The notes under the pieces were generated by a model. It searched no databases and was not told the DNA's origin. It was given only the letters and a program-made list of their open reading frames with translations. Below are positions 26,549 through 33,931 of a stretch of DNA of 64,000 nucleotides, piece by piece. The translations under genes and the position numbers were made by a program. The DNA is from Marseilla massiliensis. GTDB lineage: Bacteria > Bacteroidota > Bacteroidia > Bacteroidales > Bacteroidaceae. The stretch spans positions 186,001 through 250,000 of the forward strand of contig NZ_JACJJL010000001.1 of the NCBI RefSeq assembly GCF_016899955.1. Direction: 5' to 3'. Within the stretch, counting starts at the first letter, position 1, and each line of letters starts with the position of its first letter.

Positions 26549-28125
26549 TTCGTGTTGTCTTTTTCTTCGGTTTTGTCTTGTGCCTCGATGGCCGCCCGTT
26601 TCATCTTCACCTCGTAGAGGTCGGTTCGCCTGTCGCGCAGGTTTCGCACGCTGCCGTATGTGTGCAGCTCGTTGAGCAGGTCGAGGTCGACGTCGGACAC
26701 GAGTATCATCTCAGTGTTGGGCGTGGCTTCTGCGCGCTTGCCGTCGTTGGGGAAGGCGAAGTCGCAGGGCGTGAACACGGCCGACTGGGCGTACTGTATG
26801 TCCATGTTGTGCACCCTGGGGAGGTTGCCCACGCTGCCCGCTATGGCCACGAAGCACTCGTTTTCGATGGCCCTTGCCTGCGCGCAGACCCTCACCCGGG
26901 AGTAAGCGTTCTGCGTGTCGGTCATGAACGGCACGAAGAGAATCTGCATTCCTTCGGCTGCCATGAGGCGCGACAGCTCGGGGAACTCGACGTCGTAGCA
27001 TATCAGTATGCCTATCTTGGCGCAGTCTGTGTCGAAAGTCTGCACGAGGTTTCCGCCGCTCAGTCCCCAGCTTTTCACCTCGTCGGGCGTCACGTGTATC
27101 TTTTCGTACATGTCGTATGAGCCGTCGCGGCGGCAAAGGAAGCCCACGTTGTATAGCGACCCGTCGGCCTTGACATACGGCATGCTGCCGGTTATGATGT
27201 TGATGTTGTAGCTTATGGCCAGTTCGACGAACCTGTCGCGCATCTGTTCGGTGTACTGTGCCAGGGCGCGGATGGACTGGGCTTCGCCCATGTCGTTGTA
27301 TTTGGCCATGAGCGGGGCGTTGAAGTATTCGGGGAAGAGGATGAAGTCGCTCTTGTAGTCGCTCACGGCGTCTACGAAAAACTCCACCTGTTCGAACACG
27401 TCGTCGATGGTGTGGTAGGCCCTCATCTGCCATTGCACGAGCCCGATGCGCACCATCGGCTTGCGGTCGACGTACGAGTCGGTGGGCGGCTGGTAGTAGA
27501 TGTTGTCCCATTGCAGCAGCGTGGCGCAGTGTTTCGACTCTTCGTCGTTGGGAAGGTAGTTGCGTATGACGCGTCGAACGTGGAAGTCGTTTGACAGCTG
27601 GAACGTGAGCACCGGGTCGTATATCTCCCTCGAGCGCACCTTGTCGATGTATTCCTTGGGCCGCATGGTGTCGGCATACTTGTGGTAGTTGGGTATGCGC
27701 CCCCCGAACATGATGGCCTTGAGGTTTAGTTTCTCGCAAAGCTCCTTGCGGTATTCGTACATGCGCCGCGCCAGTCGCAGCCCGCGGTAGTCGGGATGTA
27801 TGAAGACCTCGATGCCGTAGAGTATGTTTCCGTTGGGGTTGTGGGTGTTGAAGGTCTCGTTGCCCGTCACCTTGGCGTAGGTGTGGTCGCCCTTCACCAT
27901 GTCGTAATCTACGATTATGCTAAGCGCGCAGCCCACTATCTTGTTGTCGACAACCGTTACCACCTGTCCTTCGGGGAAGATAGTGATGAGCTTCTTTATC
28001 TGTTCGCGCGTCCAGAACACGTCGTGGTCGGCGTAGATGCGCTTGAACGACTTGGAGAGCTGCGCGTAGTCTTCCATCCGCAGGTTGCGCAGCTCCACCT
28101 TGTTGATTTTGTGTGATGGTTCCAT
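26545..28125 (-). CDS. Bifunctional GNAT acetyltransferase / carbon-nitrogen hydrolase
   Basis: A 526-aa fusion. The N-terminal GNAT domain (about residues 10-210) has EVFIHPDYRGLRLARRMYEYR, the acetyl-CoA-binding motif. The C-terminal nitrilase-superfamily domain (about 225-510) has the Glu-Lys-Cys triad in FILFPEYF, EKIHVTPDEV and ILICYDVEFPE. The same fusion is common in Bacteroidetes and is usually annotated only by domain; the substrate is unknown. The start at 28125 (MEPSHKINKVELRNL) was chosen because it begins the GNAT domain and lies after a -7 box at 28171. It overlaps the phosphatase by ATGA. Confidence 0.92.
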   Translation of the reverse strand: MEPSHKINKVELRNLRMEDYAQLSKSFKRIYADHDVFWTREQIKKLITIFPEGQVVTVVDNKIVGCALSIIVDYDMVKGDHTYAKVTGNETFNTHNPNGNILYGIEVFIHPDYRGLRLARRMYEYRKELCEKLNLKAIMFGGRIPNYHKYADTMRPKEYIDKVRSREIYDPVLTFQLSNDFHVRRVIRNYLPNDEESKHCATLLQWDNIYYQPPTDSYVDRKPMVRIGLVQWQMRAYHTIDDVFEQVEFFVDAVSDYKSDFILFPEYFNAPLMAKYNDMGEAQSIRALAQYTEQMRDRFVELAISYNINIITGSMPYVKADGSLYNVGFLCRRDGSYDMYEKIHVTPDEVKSWGLSGGNLVQTFDTDCAKIGILICYDVEFPELSRLMAAEGMQILFVPFMTDTQNAYSRVRVCAQARAIENECFVAIAGSVGNLPRVHNMDIQYAQSAVFTPCDFAFPNDGKRAEATPNTEMILVSDVDLDLLNELHTYGSVRNLRDRRTDLYEVKMKRAAIEAQDKTEEKDNTK

Positions 28126-28170
28126 CTTATGTAGAATGTGTTTTGTTGCCTGCCATTTGTTATCGCGATG

Positions 28171-28178
28171 CAAAGTTA
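28171..28178 (-). promoter_or_regulatory. -7 box for the GNAT-nitrilase/phosphatase operon
   Basis: TAACTTTG on the minus strand, 45 nt before the start. Confidence 0.55.
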
Positions 28179-28216
28179 GCAATAATTCCGTCAGCTTGCA
28201 TTTATTGTACCATTAT

Positions 28217-28247
28217 TTTGCTGTTTAACGGAATTTCCGTATCTTTG
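28217..28247 (+). promoter_or_regulatory. Promoter of the 215-aa unknown gene
   Basis: TTTG at 28217-28220, 19 bp, TATCTTTG at 28240-28247: full consensus, divergent from the GNAT-nitrilase promoter. Confidence 0.75.
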
Positions 28248-28324
28248 TCGTTGCCGATGCCCCGTAGGGCCACTTGCGGTTGGCCGCCCCGAGGTGTCTG
28301 CAACATGTATAAAGCCTACTGTTA

Positions 28325-28972
28325 ATGACAAGGACAAACAACTGGACAGACGAAGACTGGCTGCTGCTATTGCAGCTTTACCTGCGCAAGCCCGTGGGGC
28401 TGAAGCCGCCCTACAGCCGCCCTGTGGTCGACTTGGCCCTCGAGTTGCACGTGCCCCCCGGCGAACTGTTTGCCAGGATGTGCTCCGTGGCCAACCTCGA
28501 AACGCCTTTGCTTGAGCGCATGTGGCAGAAATACGGCGCCAACCCGCGCCGGCTGGCCCGCGTGGCGGCCCTGTTGCGCAGCATGAGGGGCTTCGGCAAT
28601 GCCGAGGCCTTCTACAGTGGCGTGGCCGTCTGCCAGACCTTTGAGCGCGACTTCCTGCCTGTAGGAGGCCTGCCGGGCGTGAAGCCGGTGATGCTCGTGC
28701 TCATTCTCGACCTCTATTTCCGCCTTACGCCCCCCACTATGGTGGCCCGCACGCCCGAGGTGGCCGAGCTTGGCAGGCTGATGCGGGTGGGGGCCGACCT
28801 CGTGGTCGACGCCATGGCTGCCTACCGCCATCTGGATCCCTACCTGCGCCATGCCGCCCCGCCGGCCGGGGCGCTGCTCGACGCATGCCGCGAGGTGTGG
28901 TCTCGCTATGGCAATGCCGACCCGGTGGAGCTGGCTTCGTATGCCGCGCAGTTGCGCGAGTATTTCAGTTAG
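28325..28972 (+). CDS. Conserved hypothetical protein (215 aa)
   Basis: No recognised family. The protein is cytoplasmic by appearance (no signal or membrane segment) and largely helical. The first 75 residues (NWTDEDWLLLLQLYLRKPVG to LETPLLERMWQKYG) resemble, by eye, the N-terminal DNA-reading module of some HNH restriction enzymes, which begin NWTREELILALYLY. No HNH or other nuclease motif follows. The C-terminal half has a long Leu/Ala-rich helix pattern ending AAQLREYFS. It stands alone with its own full-consensus promoter, divergent from the GNAT-nitrilase gene. I propose no function. Confidence 0.8.
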   Translation: MTRTNNWTDEDWLLLLQLYLRKPVGLKPPYSRPVVDLALELHVPPGELFARMCSVANLETPLLERMWQKYGANPRRLARVAALLRSMRGFGNAEAFYSGVAVCQTFERDFLPVGGLPGVKPVMLVLILDLYFRLTPPTMVARTPEVAELGRLMRVGADLVVDAMAAYRHLDPYLRHAAPPAGALLDACREVWSRYGNADPVELASYAAQLREYFS

Positions 28973-29034
28973 CGGGCCTCTGCGGGCTTGTGGCTGTGGC
29001 GAGGGGGTGGCCGTAGCGGGCCGTTGAGGCTTTT

Positions 29035-29449
29035 GGAAAATGTGAAATACGTTGAAAAGTCATTACAACAAACCCCTCGTGGCCGGCTTTTTCAGCGCCG
29101 TGGCCTTTGCCGAAGGCAAATGGGCCGTTCTCGCAACGGTTGCCGTAACATGCTGGCTTATAGTCGATTGCCTCTCGTTGAGGCTGCTTTTTGCTTCAAC
29201 ATCGGCGGCCTTGGGCCCCGATTTCTTTTCCGAAAGGCTCAAAAATGCGTTTTTTCAAGCTCCCGAACCCCATGTCCTGCACGGCCATACGGGCCGTTTT
29301 GCAATGCCATACGGGCCGTTTCGCGGTGCGGTATGTGCCGTATTGCGATGGCGTATGGGCCGTTTCGCCCTGCCGACGGCCGTTTTCGGCACTTCGTTTC
29401 CTGGTTTGCATGTTGCCGGAGTGTTAATTTTCAGCATATAATGTTTACA
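29035..29449 (+). repeat. 415-bp dispersed intergenic element, copy 1
   Basis: Diverged partner of 47797-48211, with the same length and the hairpin array at the same internal offset. The left end is GGAAAATGTGAAATACGTTG, followed by TCATTACAA. The middle shares GGCAAATG(G/C)GCC. The right end TGTTAATTTTCAGC is followed by a TTTACA. No conserved frame runs through both copies. It fills most of the 625-bp gap 28973-29597, ending about 120 bp before the next promoter. Confidence 0.6.
29283..29392. repeat. 22-bp palindromic hairpin array G (4-5 units)
   Basis: Units anchored at 29287, 29309, 29331 and 29353, with a fifth degenerate one. The first two share ATACGGGCCGTTT. The array lies 252 bp into the 415-bp element. 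Confidence 0.85.
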
Positions 29450-29569
29450 CCGCCATGGCCTGCAGACATAGAGCCGCCATGGCCGTCTGCCCGCTGCCGA
29501 GGTGGCGCGGCGCGGCGGCCACAGGCCAAAAAAGCGTTGCCGCCGCCATGTTTTCTCAGATTTTATTGA

Positions 29570-29577
29570 TAATTTTG
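29570..29577 (+). promoter_or_regulatory. -7 box for the flavin-protein/peptidase operon
   Basis: TAATTTTG, 20 nt before the ATG at 29598. Confidence 0.5.
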
Positions 29578-29597
29578 CGGCAAACTTATACCGAATT

Positions 29598-30104
29598 ATG
29601 GATATACAGAATTACTGCAACGACGGTGTGCGCCGCCGCGACCGCCTGCTCGACGCTGGCCGCGCCGCCGAGTTGCTGCGCACGGGCGAGTATGCCGTGC
29701 TCTCGATGGTCGAGAACCGCGGCGGCACCCCGGCCGGCTACGGCATCCCCGTGAGCTTCGTCTGGGACGGCGGGGCCTCGGTCTACATACACTGCGCGCC
29801 CGAGGGCCACAAGCTGGGCTGCCTCGACGCCAGCCCCGGGGCCACGCTCTGTGTGGTGGGGGCCACGCGGGTGGTGCCCCGGGGCTTCACCACCGAGTAT
29901 GAGAGCGTGCTGTTGCGCGGCACCGTGAGCCGCCGGCTCGACGAGGGCGAGCGCATGGAGGCGCTGCGAATGATAGTGGGCAAGTATTCGCCGGGCCACG
30001 AAGAGGTGGGCATGAGGTATGCGGCAGCGTCGTTCCACCGCACCGAGGTGCTGCGCTTCACCATCGAGTCGGCCTCGGGCAAGTGCAAGAGGGTGGCCCC
30101 ATGA
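29598..30104 (+). CDS. Pyridoxamine 5'-phosphate oxidase-family flavin-binding protein
   Basis: A 168-aa split-barrel FMN-binding protein. The pattern RAAELLRTGEYAVLSMVENRG, GYGIPVSFVWDGGASVYIHCAPEGHKLGCL and YESVLLRGTVSRRL is that of the PNPOx-like group often annotated as NimA-type or 5-nitroimidazole-associated proteins. Members reduce small substrates with FMN; NimA-like ones can reduce nitroimidazoles, but nothing here proves that activity. The frame is open to 29502, yet the ATG at 29598 fits the family start and the -7 box at 29570. Its stop overlaps the peptidase ATG (ATGA), so translation is coupled. Confidence 0.87.
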   Translation: MDIQNYCNDGVRRRDRLLDAGRAAELLRTGEYAVLSMVENRGGTPAGYGIPVSFVWDGGASVYIHCAPEGHKLGCLDASPGATLCVVGATRVVPRGFTTEYESVLLRGTVSRRLDEGERMEALRMIVGKYSPGHEEVGMRYAAASFHRTEVLRFTIESASGKCKRVAP

Positions 30105-31135
30105 GGTGCCTGCCGTTTGCCGCCGCCGCCGTGGCGGCGCTGCTGCTTGCTGCCGCCTGCAGCCGGCGCGGGCCCGCCGGCGAGCGTTTCTCGGTCGAGG
30201 TGATGAACGCCTCGACCCCTGTCAAAGACCAGGGCCGCAGCGACGGCTGCTGGGCCTATGCCATGCTCTCGGCCATCGAGACCGAGCACATCATGCGCGG
30301 CGACTCCGTCAGCCTGTCGGTGGCCTACGCCCTGCGCTCGGCCGTGGCCGACGGCTTCCGCCGCAGTTACCTCGGCGGCGGTGCCGACACGGTGGCCCTG
30401 CGCGGCACGGCCATGACCCTCATATCCACGATTGCGGCCCATGGCATCGTGCCCTACGACGCCTACGGACGCGGCGACGCACAGGCGGCCGCCGTGGCTG
30501 CACGCCTGGCCGGGCGCATGGCGGCCTCGGCGGTGCGGCGGCGCACGGGGCTGGCTGCGGCCGAGAGGCAGCTCGGGGCCATGCTCGACGAGACCATGGG
30601 CCCCGTGCCGGCCCGTGTCTTCATGCTCGGGGCCGAGTATACTCCGCAGGAGTTTGCCCGCAGCGTGTGCGCCCCGGGCGAGTATGTGGCGCTGACCAGC
30701 TTCACCCACCATCCGTTTTATGCCGACTTCGCCCTCGAGGTGGCCGACAACAGCGGGCGAGAGCCATTCTTCAACGTGCCCATCGACACGCTCATGACGC
30801 GCCTGGAGCGCGCCGTGAGGGCCGGGCGGGGCGTGTGCTGGGAGGGCGACGTCACCGAGCCGGGCTTCTCTTTCGGCCGGGGGGTGGCCCGACTGCCCGA
30901 GGGCGAGGCCACGGGGCAGGCCGACCGACAGGCGGCTTTCGAGCGCTTCCTTACCACCGACGACCATTGCATGGCCGTGGTGGGGCTGGCGCGCGACGCC
31001 CGGGGCGAGCTTTTCTACATCATGAAAAACTCGTGGGGCACGGGCAACCCTTACGGAGGCATGGTCTACATGGCCGAGAGCTACCTTAGGCTAAAGACCG
31101 TTGCCGTGGTCATGCCGGCCGACGTGGCGCGCTGA
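30101..31135 (+). CDS. Papain-like (C1) cysteine peptidase lipoprotein
   Basis: A 344-aa lipoprotein (lipobox LAAAC, Cys20) with a C1-family peptidase domain. The oxyanion Gln44 and nucleophile Cys50 lie in PVKDQGRSDGCWAYA, the catalytic His289 in DDHCMAVVGLA, and Asn310 in KNSWGTGNPYGGMVYM. The middle resembles the bleomycin hydrolase/aminopeptidase C branch more than secreted papain. The acylation site implies that it hydrolyses peptides at the membrane surface or in the periplasm. It is coupled to the flavin-binding gene by an ATGA overlap, an association I cannot explain. Confidence 0.9.
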   Translation: MRCLPFAAAAVAALLLAAACSRRGPAGERFSVEVMNASTPVKDQGRSDGCWAYAMLSAIETEHIMRGDSVSLSVAYALRSAVADGFRRSYLGGGADTVALRGTAMTLISTIAAHGIVPYDAYGRGDAQAAAVAARLAGRMAASAVRRRTGLAAAERQLGAMLDETMGPVPARVFMLGAEYTPQEFARSVCAPGEYVALTSFTHHPFYADFALEVADNSGREPFFNVPIDTLMTRLERAVRAGRGVCWEGDVTEPGFSFGRGVARLPEGEATGQADRQAAFERFLTTDDHCMAVVGLARDARGELFYIMKNSWGTGNPYGGMVYMAESYLRLKTVAVVMPADVAR

Positions 31136-31189
31136 CACGAGCCCGTGAAGGCGCTTTGTGGGCGCAAACACATTAAAAGCGGATAAAAA

Positions 31190-31221
31190 TTTGGCCATAT
31201 CCGGATAAATGTTTACCTTTG
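31190..31221 (+). promoter_or_regulatory. Promoter of the lysO pair
   Basis: TTTG at 31190-31193, 20 bp, TACCTTTG at 31214-31221. Transcription would start near 31228, giving a leader of about 210 nt before the first LysO gene. Confidence 0.75.
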
Positions 31222-31251
31222 CAGCCCCAAAAACAGGATAGCAAGGCAACT

Positions 31252-31353
31252 ATGTACACAGAGCGCACGCATATCAGATTCATTGTGGCTAAAGGCGGAT
31301 GGACCTTCAGCCACGCCGAGCGTGCCCATTGGTTCAGTGGCTATCTGCAATAG
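31252..31353 (+). CDS. Possible 33-aa leader ORF
   Basis: A short frame, MYTERTHIRFIVAKGGWTFS and 13 more residues, starts about 24 nt after the predicted transcript start and ends 88 nt before the first LysO gene. The leader after it has a GC-rich hairpin (CTGCCCCGGGCAG near 31391). It may be a small protein, a leader peptide or chance. With the promoter it accounts for the 306-bp gap 31136-31441. Confidence 0.3.
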   Translation: MYTERTHIRFIVAKGGWTFSHAERAHWFSGYLQ

Positions 31354-31441
31354 ACCGTTATGCTTTTCTGTAGAGATTAGGTTGCGGCGCTGCCCCGGGC
31401 AGGGCCGTAGTAGTATGACGCTGTCTAAAAAATAACATCAG

Positions 31442-31720
31442 ATGATTGTCTTTATATCATTTCTAATCGTGGGGGTGATGGCCGGCTATGCGCTGCGCCA
31501 CACCGCCATACAGAAAGAGCTGGGCCGCACCATGCCTGTCACGGTTTGGCTGTTGCTCTTCGTCTTCGGCGTGTCGATAGGTTCCGACCCGTTTGTCATG
31601 GGCAACCTCGGCAACTTCGGAGGCCAGGCCCTGCTGCTCTGCCTTGCCGGCATGGTGGGCAGCATAGTGTTTGTGGCTGCCGTCTGGCGGCTGTTTTTCA
31701 AGAAAGGAGGTGGGCTATGA
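31442..31720 (+). CDS. lysO: LysO family transporter, N-terminal subunit
   Basis: A 92-aa membrane protein with three hydrophobic segments corresponding to the first part of the lysine exporter LysO (DUF340): MIVFISFLIVGVMAGYALR, then TMPVTVWLLLFVFGVSIGSD and LLLCLAGMVGSIVFVAAVWR. In E. coli LysO is one chain of about 300 aa; in Bacteroidetes it is often encoded as two genes, as here. Together they would export L-lysine or toxic analogues across the inner membrane. The final codons carry AAAGGAGG just before the overlapping start of the second gene. Confidence 0.88.
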   Translation: MIVFISFLIVGVMAGYALRHTAIQKELGRTMPVTVWLLLFVFGVSIGSDPFVMGNLGNFGGQALLLCLAGMVGSIVFVAAVWRLFFKKGGGL

Positions 31721-32349
31721 GCGGCAGCTATGGCGTGGTAGGCATGTTTGCCGTGGGGTGCCTGGCCGGTGCAGTGGCCGTGGCGGCCGGGTTCGACGTG
31801 CCCGACGTTCACGGCATATCGGTCTACATTCTCTATGCCCTCATGCTCCAGGTGGGGCTGGGCCTGGGCAGCCGCGACAACCTGAAGCCCGTGTTGCGGG
31901 CCGTGGGGCCCAAGGTGCTGCTGCTGCCGGCGGCCAGTGTTGCCGGCACGCTGGCGTTTTCGGCGCTTGCCGGCCTGCTGCTCAGCCGCTGGAGCGTGGC
32001 CGACTACCTTGCTGTGTGCAGCGGCATGGGCTACTATTCGCTCTCGTCGGTGCTCATCATGCAGCTAAAGATGCCCACGCTGGGGGCGCAGCTGGCCACC
32101 GAGCTGGCCACCATTGCGCTGCTCACCAACATCATGCGCGAGCTGCTGGCGCTGCTGCTGGCCCCGGCCCTGAGCCGTTTCTGCGGGCGAATGGCGCCGA
32201 TATCGGCCGCAGGGGTTACCTCGGCCGACGTGGCCCTGCCATCCATCATGCGCGCATCGGGCCAGGCCATGGTGCCGTTTGCGCTCATCCACGGCCTGCT
32301 GATAGACTGCAGCGTGCCGTTCTTCGTTACGTTTTTCTGCAAACTCTGA
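31717..32349 (+). CDS. lysO: Lysine exporter LysO family protein, C-terminal subunit
   Basis: A 210-aa membrane protein with about five to six helices forming the main LysO domain. YALMLQVGLGLGSRDNLKPVL, CSGMGYYSLSSVLIMQ, LATELATIALLTNIMRELLALLLAP and HGLLIDCSVPFFVTFFCKL match the family in order. Its ATG overlaps the stop of the first subunit (ATGA), behind a strong AAAGGAGG ribosome-binding sequence, which is unusual for Bacteroidetes and suggests coupled, near-equal production of the two parts. It ends before a long hairpin shared with the convergent nitroreductase. Confidence 0.9.
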   Translation: MSGSYGVVGMFAVGCLAGAVAVAAGFDVPDVHGISVYILYALMLQVGLGLGSRDNLKPVLRAVGPKVLLLPAASVAGTLAFSALAGLLLSRWSVADYLAVCSGMGYYSLSSVLIMQLKMPTLGAQLATELATIALLTNIMRELLALLLAPALSRFCGRMAPISAAGVTSADVALPSIMRASGQAMVPFALIHGLLIDCSVPFFVTFFCKL

Positions 32350-32371
32350 GCCAGCCTGCAGTGGCGTGTAT

Positions 32372-32438
32372 ATGCACCGGGAGGCCCGGACGGGGCTGCT
32401 GGCATGGTTCCGGCAGCCGTCCGGGCCTCTTGGTGCAT
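32372..32438. terminator. Long convergent hairpin, lysO / nitroreductase
   Basis: ATGCACC plus GGAGGCCCGGACGG pair with CCGTCCGGGCCTC plus GGTGCAT around an inner region that can itself fold (GCTGCTGG / CCGGCAG). No T-run follows; position between convergent genes supports a transcript-end role. Confidence 0.65.
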
Positions 32439-32453
32439 CAGTGCCGGCGTGTG

Positions 32454-32981
32454 TCACCTGACCCATCTCACGTAGCCGGGCTTGCGGGGCTTGGCTGCCT
32501 TGGGCTGCCCCTCGGCGGGATAACCCACCACGCAGTGGCCAATGCCCTCGTAGTCGCCCTCTATGCCCCACTCTGCGAGCAGGGCCTTGCCCTCGTCTGA
32601 GGCGAACACCTCGCGCGCGCGGTGAATCCAGCAGCTGCCCAGCCCCACGGCGTGGGCGGCGTTCATGAGGTTGCCCATCACCAGGCTGCCGTCGTAAAGA
32701 TATGTGGGGCGGCTCCTGTCGGCCAGCACCACGAGCACCACGGGGGCGCCGTAGAACGGGTCGGACTGCGTGCCCAGCACCCCGGCGTTGAGCTTCGACA
32801 GGCGGTCGCGCACCTCGCGGTTGGTCACGGCCACTATTACGGGCGACTGGGCGCCCATGCCTGTGGGGGCGTATGTGCCTGCCTTTGCCACTTGCTCTAT
32901 CAGTTCGTCTGCCGGCATGGCGTCCGGCTTGAAGCCACGCACACTGCGGCGTGTCTCCATACAGTTAAGGATTTCGTTCAT
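32454..32981 (-). CDS. Nitroreductase family protein
   Basis: A 175-aa FMN-dependent oxidoreductase of the nitroreductase superfamily. METRRSVRGFKPDAMPADEL (FMN-phosphate contacts), TYAPTGMGAQSPVIVAVTN, SLVMGNLMNAAHAVGLGSCWIHRA and IGHCVVGYPAEGQPKA follow in the family order. Such enzymes use NAD(P)H to reduce quinones, flavins or nitro compounds; the physiological substrate is unknown. A minus-strand TATTTTTG lies 31 nt upstream. It is convergent with lysO. Confidence 0.93.
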   Translation of the reverse strand: MNEILNCMETRRSVRGFKPDAMPADELIEQVAKAGTYAPTGMGAQSPVIVAVTNREVRDRLSKLNAGVLGTQSDPFYGAPVVLVVLADRSRPTYLYDGSLVMGNLMNAAHAVGLGSCWIHRAREVFASDEGKALLAEWGIEGDYEGIGHCVVGYPAEGQPKAAKPRKPGYVRWVR

Positions 32982-33011
32982 CTTTGTGGGTTCTCACATT
33001 TGTTTGCCATG

Positions 33012-33019
33012 CAAAAATA
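33012..33019 (-). promoter_or_regulatory. -7 box for nitroreductase
   Basis: TATTTTTG on the minus strand; no spaced -33 element is visible. Confidence 0.5.
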
Positions 33020-33062
33020 CTGCTTTTTTGGCTTATTAGTCACCCGGTACAAGCTTTTTTCG

Positions 33063-33070
33063 TAACTTTA
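33063..33070 (+). promoter_or_regulatory. -7-like box for the M15 peptidase
   Basis: TAACTTTA (last base off consensus), 16 nt before the ATG, giving a very short leader of about 9 nt. A similar TAACTTTA lies upstream of the glycosyltransferase at 43407-43414 on the minus strand. Confidence 0.4.
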
Positions 33071-33085
33071 CGGCCAAAAAGCGAT

Positions 33086-33817
33086 ATGCAACTACTTAAG
33101 TTTTGCCTCATGGCCGTTGCCTTGCTGGCGGCGGTCGGCGCCAAGGCCGGCTGCGGCGACGGCTTTCCCGGTGGCTGGCGGCCAGGCTGCGAGGTGAGCG
33201 CCGAGTCCGTGGCGGCTGCAGGGCTCGACCGCTGCTTTGTGTCGGAACCCGTCAGCGACGCCGTGTTTGCGCGCATGCAGGGCCGCTCGTGGCCCGCCAA
33301 CTGCCCGCTGAAGCGCAGTGGGCTGCGATACCTGAGGCTGCTGCACCGCAACGCCAAGGGCCGTCCGCAGATGGGAGAGATGGTGGTCAACGCCACGATA
33401 GCCACCAAGGTGGTGGCCATCTTCCGCCGTCTTTACGAGCTGGGCTACCGCATTGAGCGCATGGTGCTTATCGATGAGTATGGCGCCGACGACGAGACGG
33501 CTATGCGGGCCAACAATACTTCGTGCTTCAACTTCAGGTTCCAGACCGGCTCGACAACCCGGATATCGAAGCACGGCATGGGGTTGGCCATCGACATCAA
33601 CCCGCTTTACAACCCGTATGTAAGGCGTAGGCGCGACGGAACGTTCCACGTGGAGCCATCCGAGGGGCGGCCCTATGCCTTCGACCGAGCCCGGCGCAGC
33701 GACATTCCGTACAAGATTGACCGCAACGACGAGGCCTACCGCCTGTTCACGGCTGCCGGGTTTCGCTGGGGCGGGGCGTGGCGCAGCGTGAAAGACTATC
33801 AGCACTTCGAGTTCTGA
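33086..33817 (+). CDS. M15 family D-Ala-D-Ala carboxypeptidase-like protein
   Basis: A 243-aa secreted zinc peptidase (signal peptide MQLLKFCLMAVALLAAVGAKA). The M15 zinc site is SKHGMGLAIDIN (Ser161-Asn172, ligands His163 and Asp170), with His241 in DYQHFEF as the third ligand. Related VanY/peptidase_M15_4 enzymes trim peptidoglycan stem peptides or hydrolyse cross-links in the periplasm. The frame is open to 32984, but only the ATG at 33086 gives a signal peptide and follows the -7-like box. The region VNATIATKVVAIFRRLYELG is typical of the family in Bacteroidetes. Confidence 0.9.
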   Translation: MQLLKFCLMAVALLAAVGAKAGCGDGFPGGWRPGCEVSAESVAAAGLDRCFVSEPVSDAVFARMQGRSWPANCPLKRSGLRYLRLLHRNAKGRPQMGEMVVNATIATKVVAIFRRLYELGYRIERMVLIDEYGADDETAMRANNTSCFNFRFQTGSTTRISKHGMGLAIDINPLYNPYVRRRRDGTFHVEPSEGRPYAFDRARRSDIPYKIDRNDEAYRLFTAAGFRWGGAWRSVKDYQHFEF

Positions 33818-33931
33818 CGGGCTGTTTCATGGCCGGAAATGCACCCGGGGCCGCGGCCTTTCCGGCCGCTCCGGCAATGCGGAAAACCGCTTCGGCCATC
33901 GGGCCGCATTTACTCCGGTTGGTTATAATTC

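Noticed and set aside
28325-28972. Restriction or defence nuclease
   Set aside because: Only the N-terminal module is suggestive; no HNH or other nuclease motif and no methyltransferase neighbour.
29052-29441. 129-aa frame through the first 415-bp element, and 47701-48189 in the second
   Set aside because: The frames differ between the two copies and the translations are not similar; array DNA makes up much of both.
33818-33931. GC-rich GGCCG-rich stretch as a thirteenth hairpin array
   Set aside because: A few GGCCG blocks occur, but the 22-bp phase is not kept.
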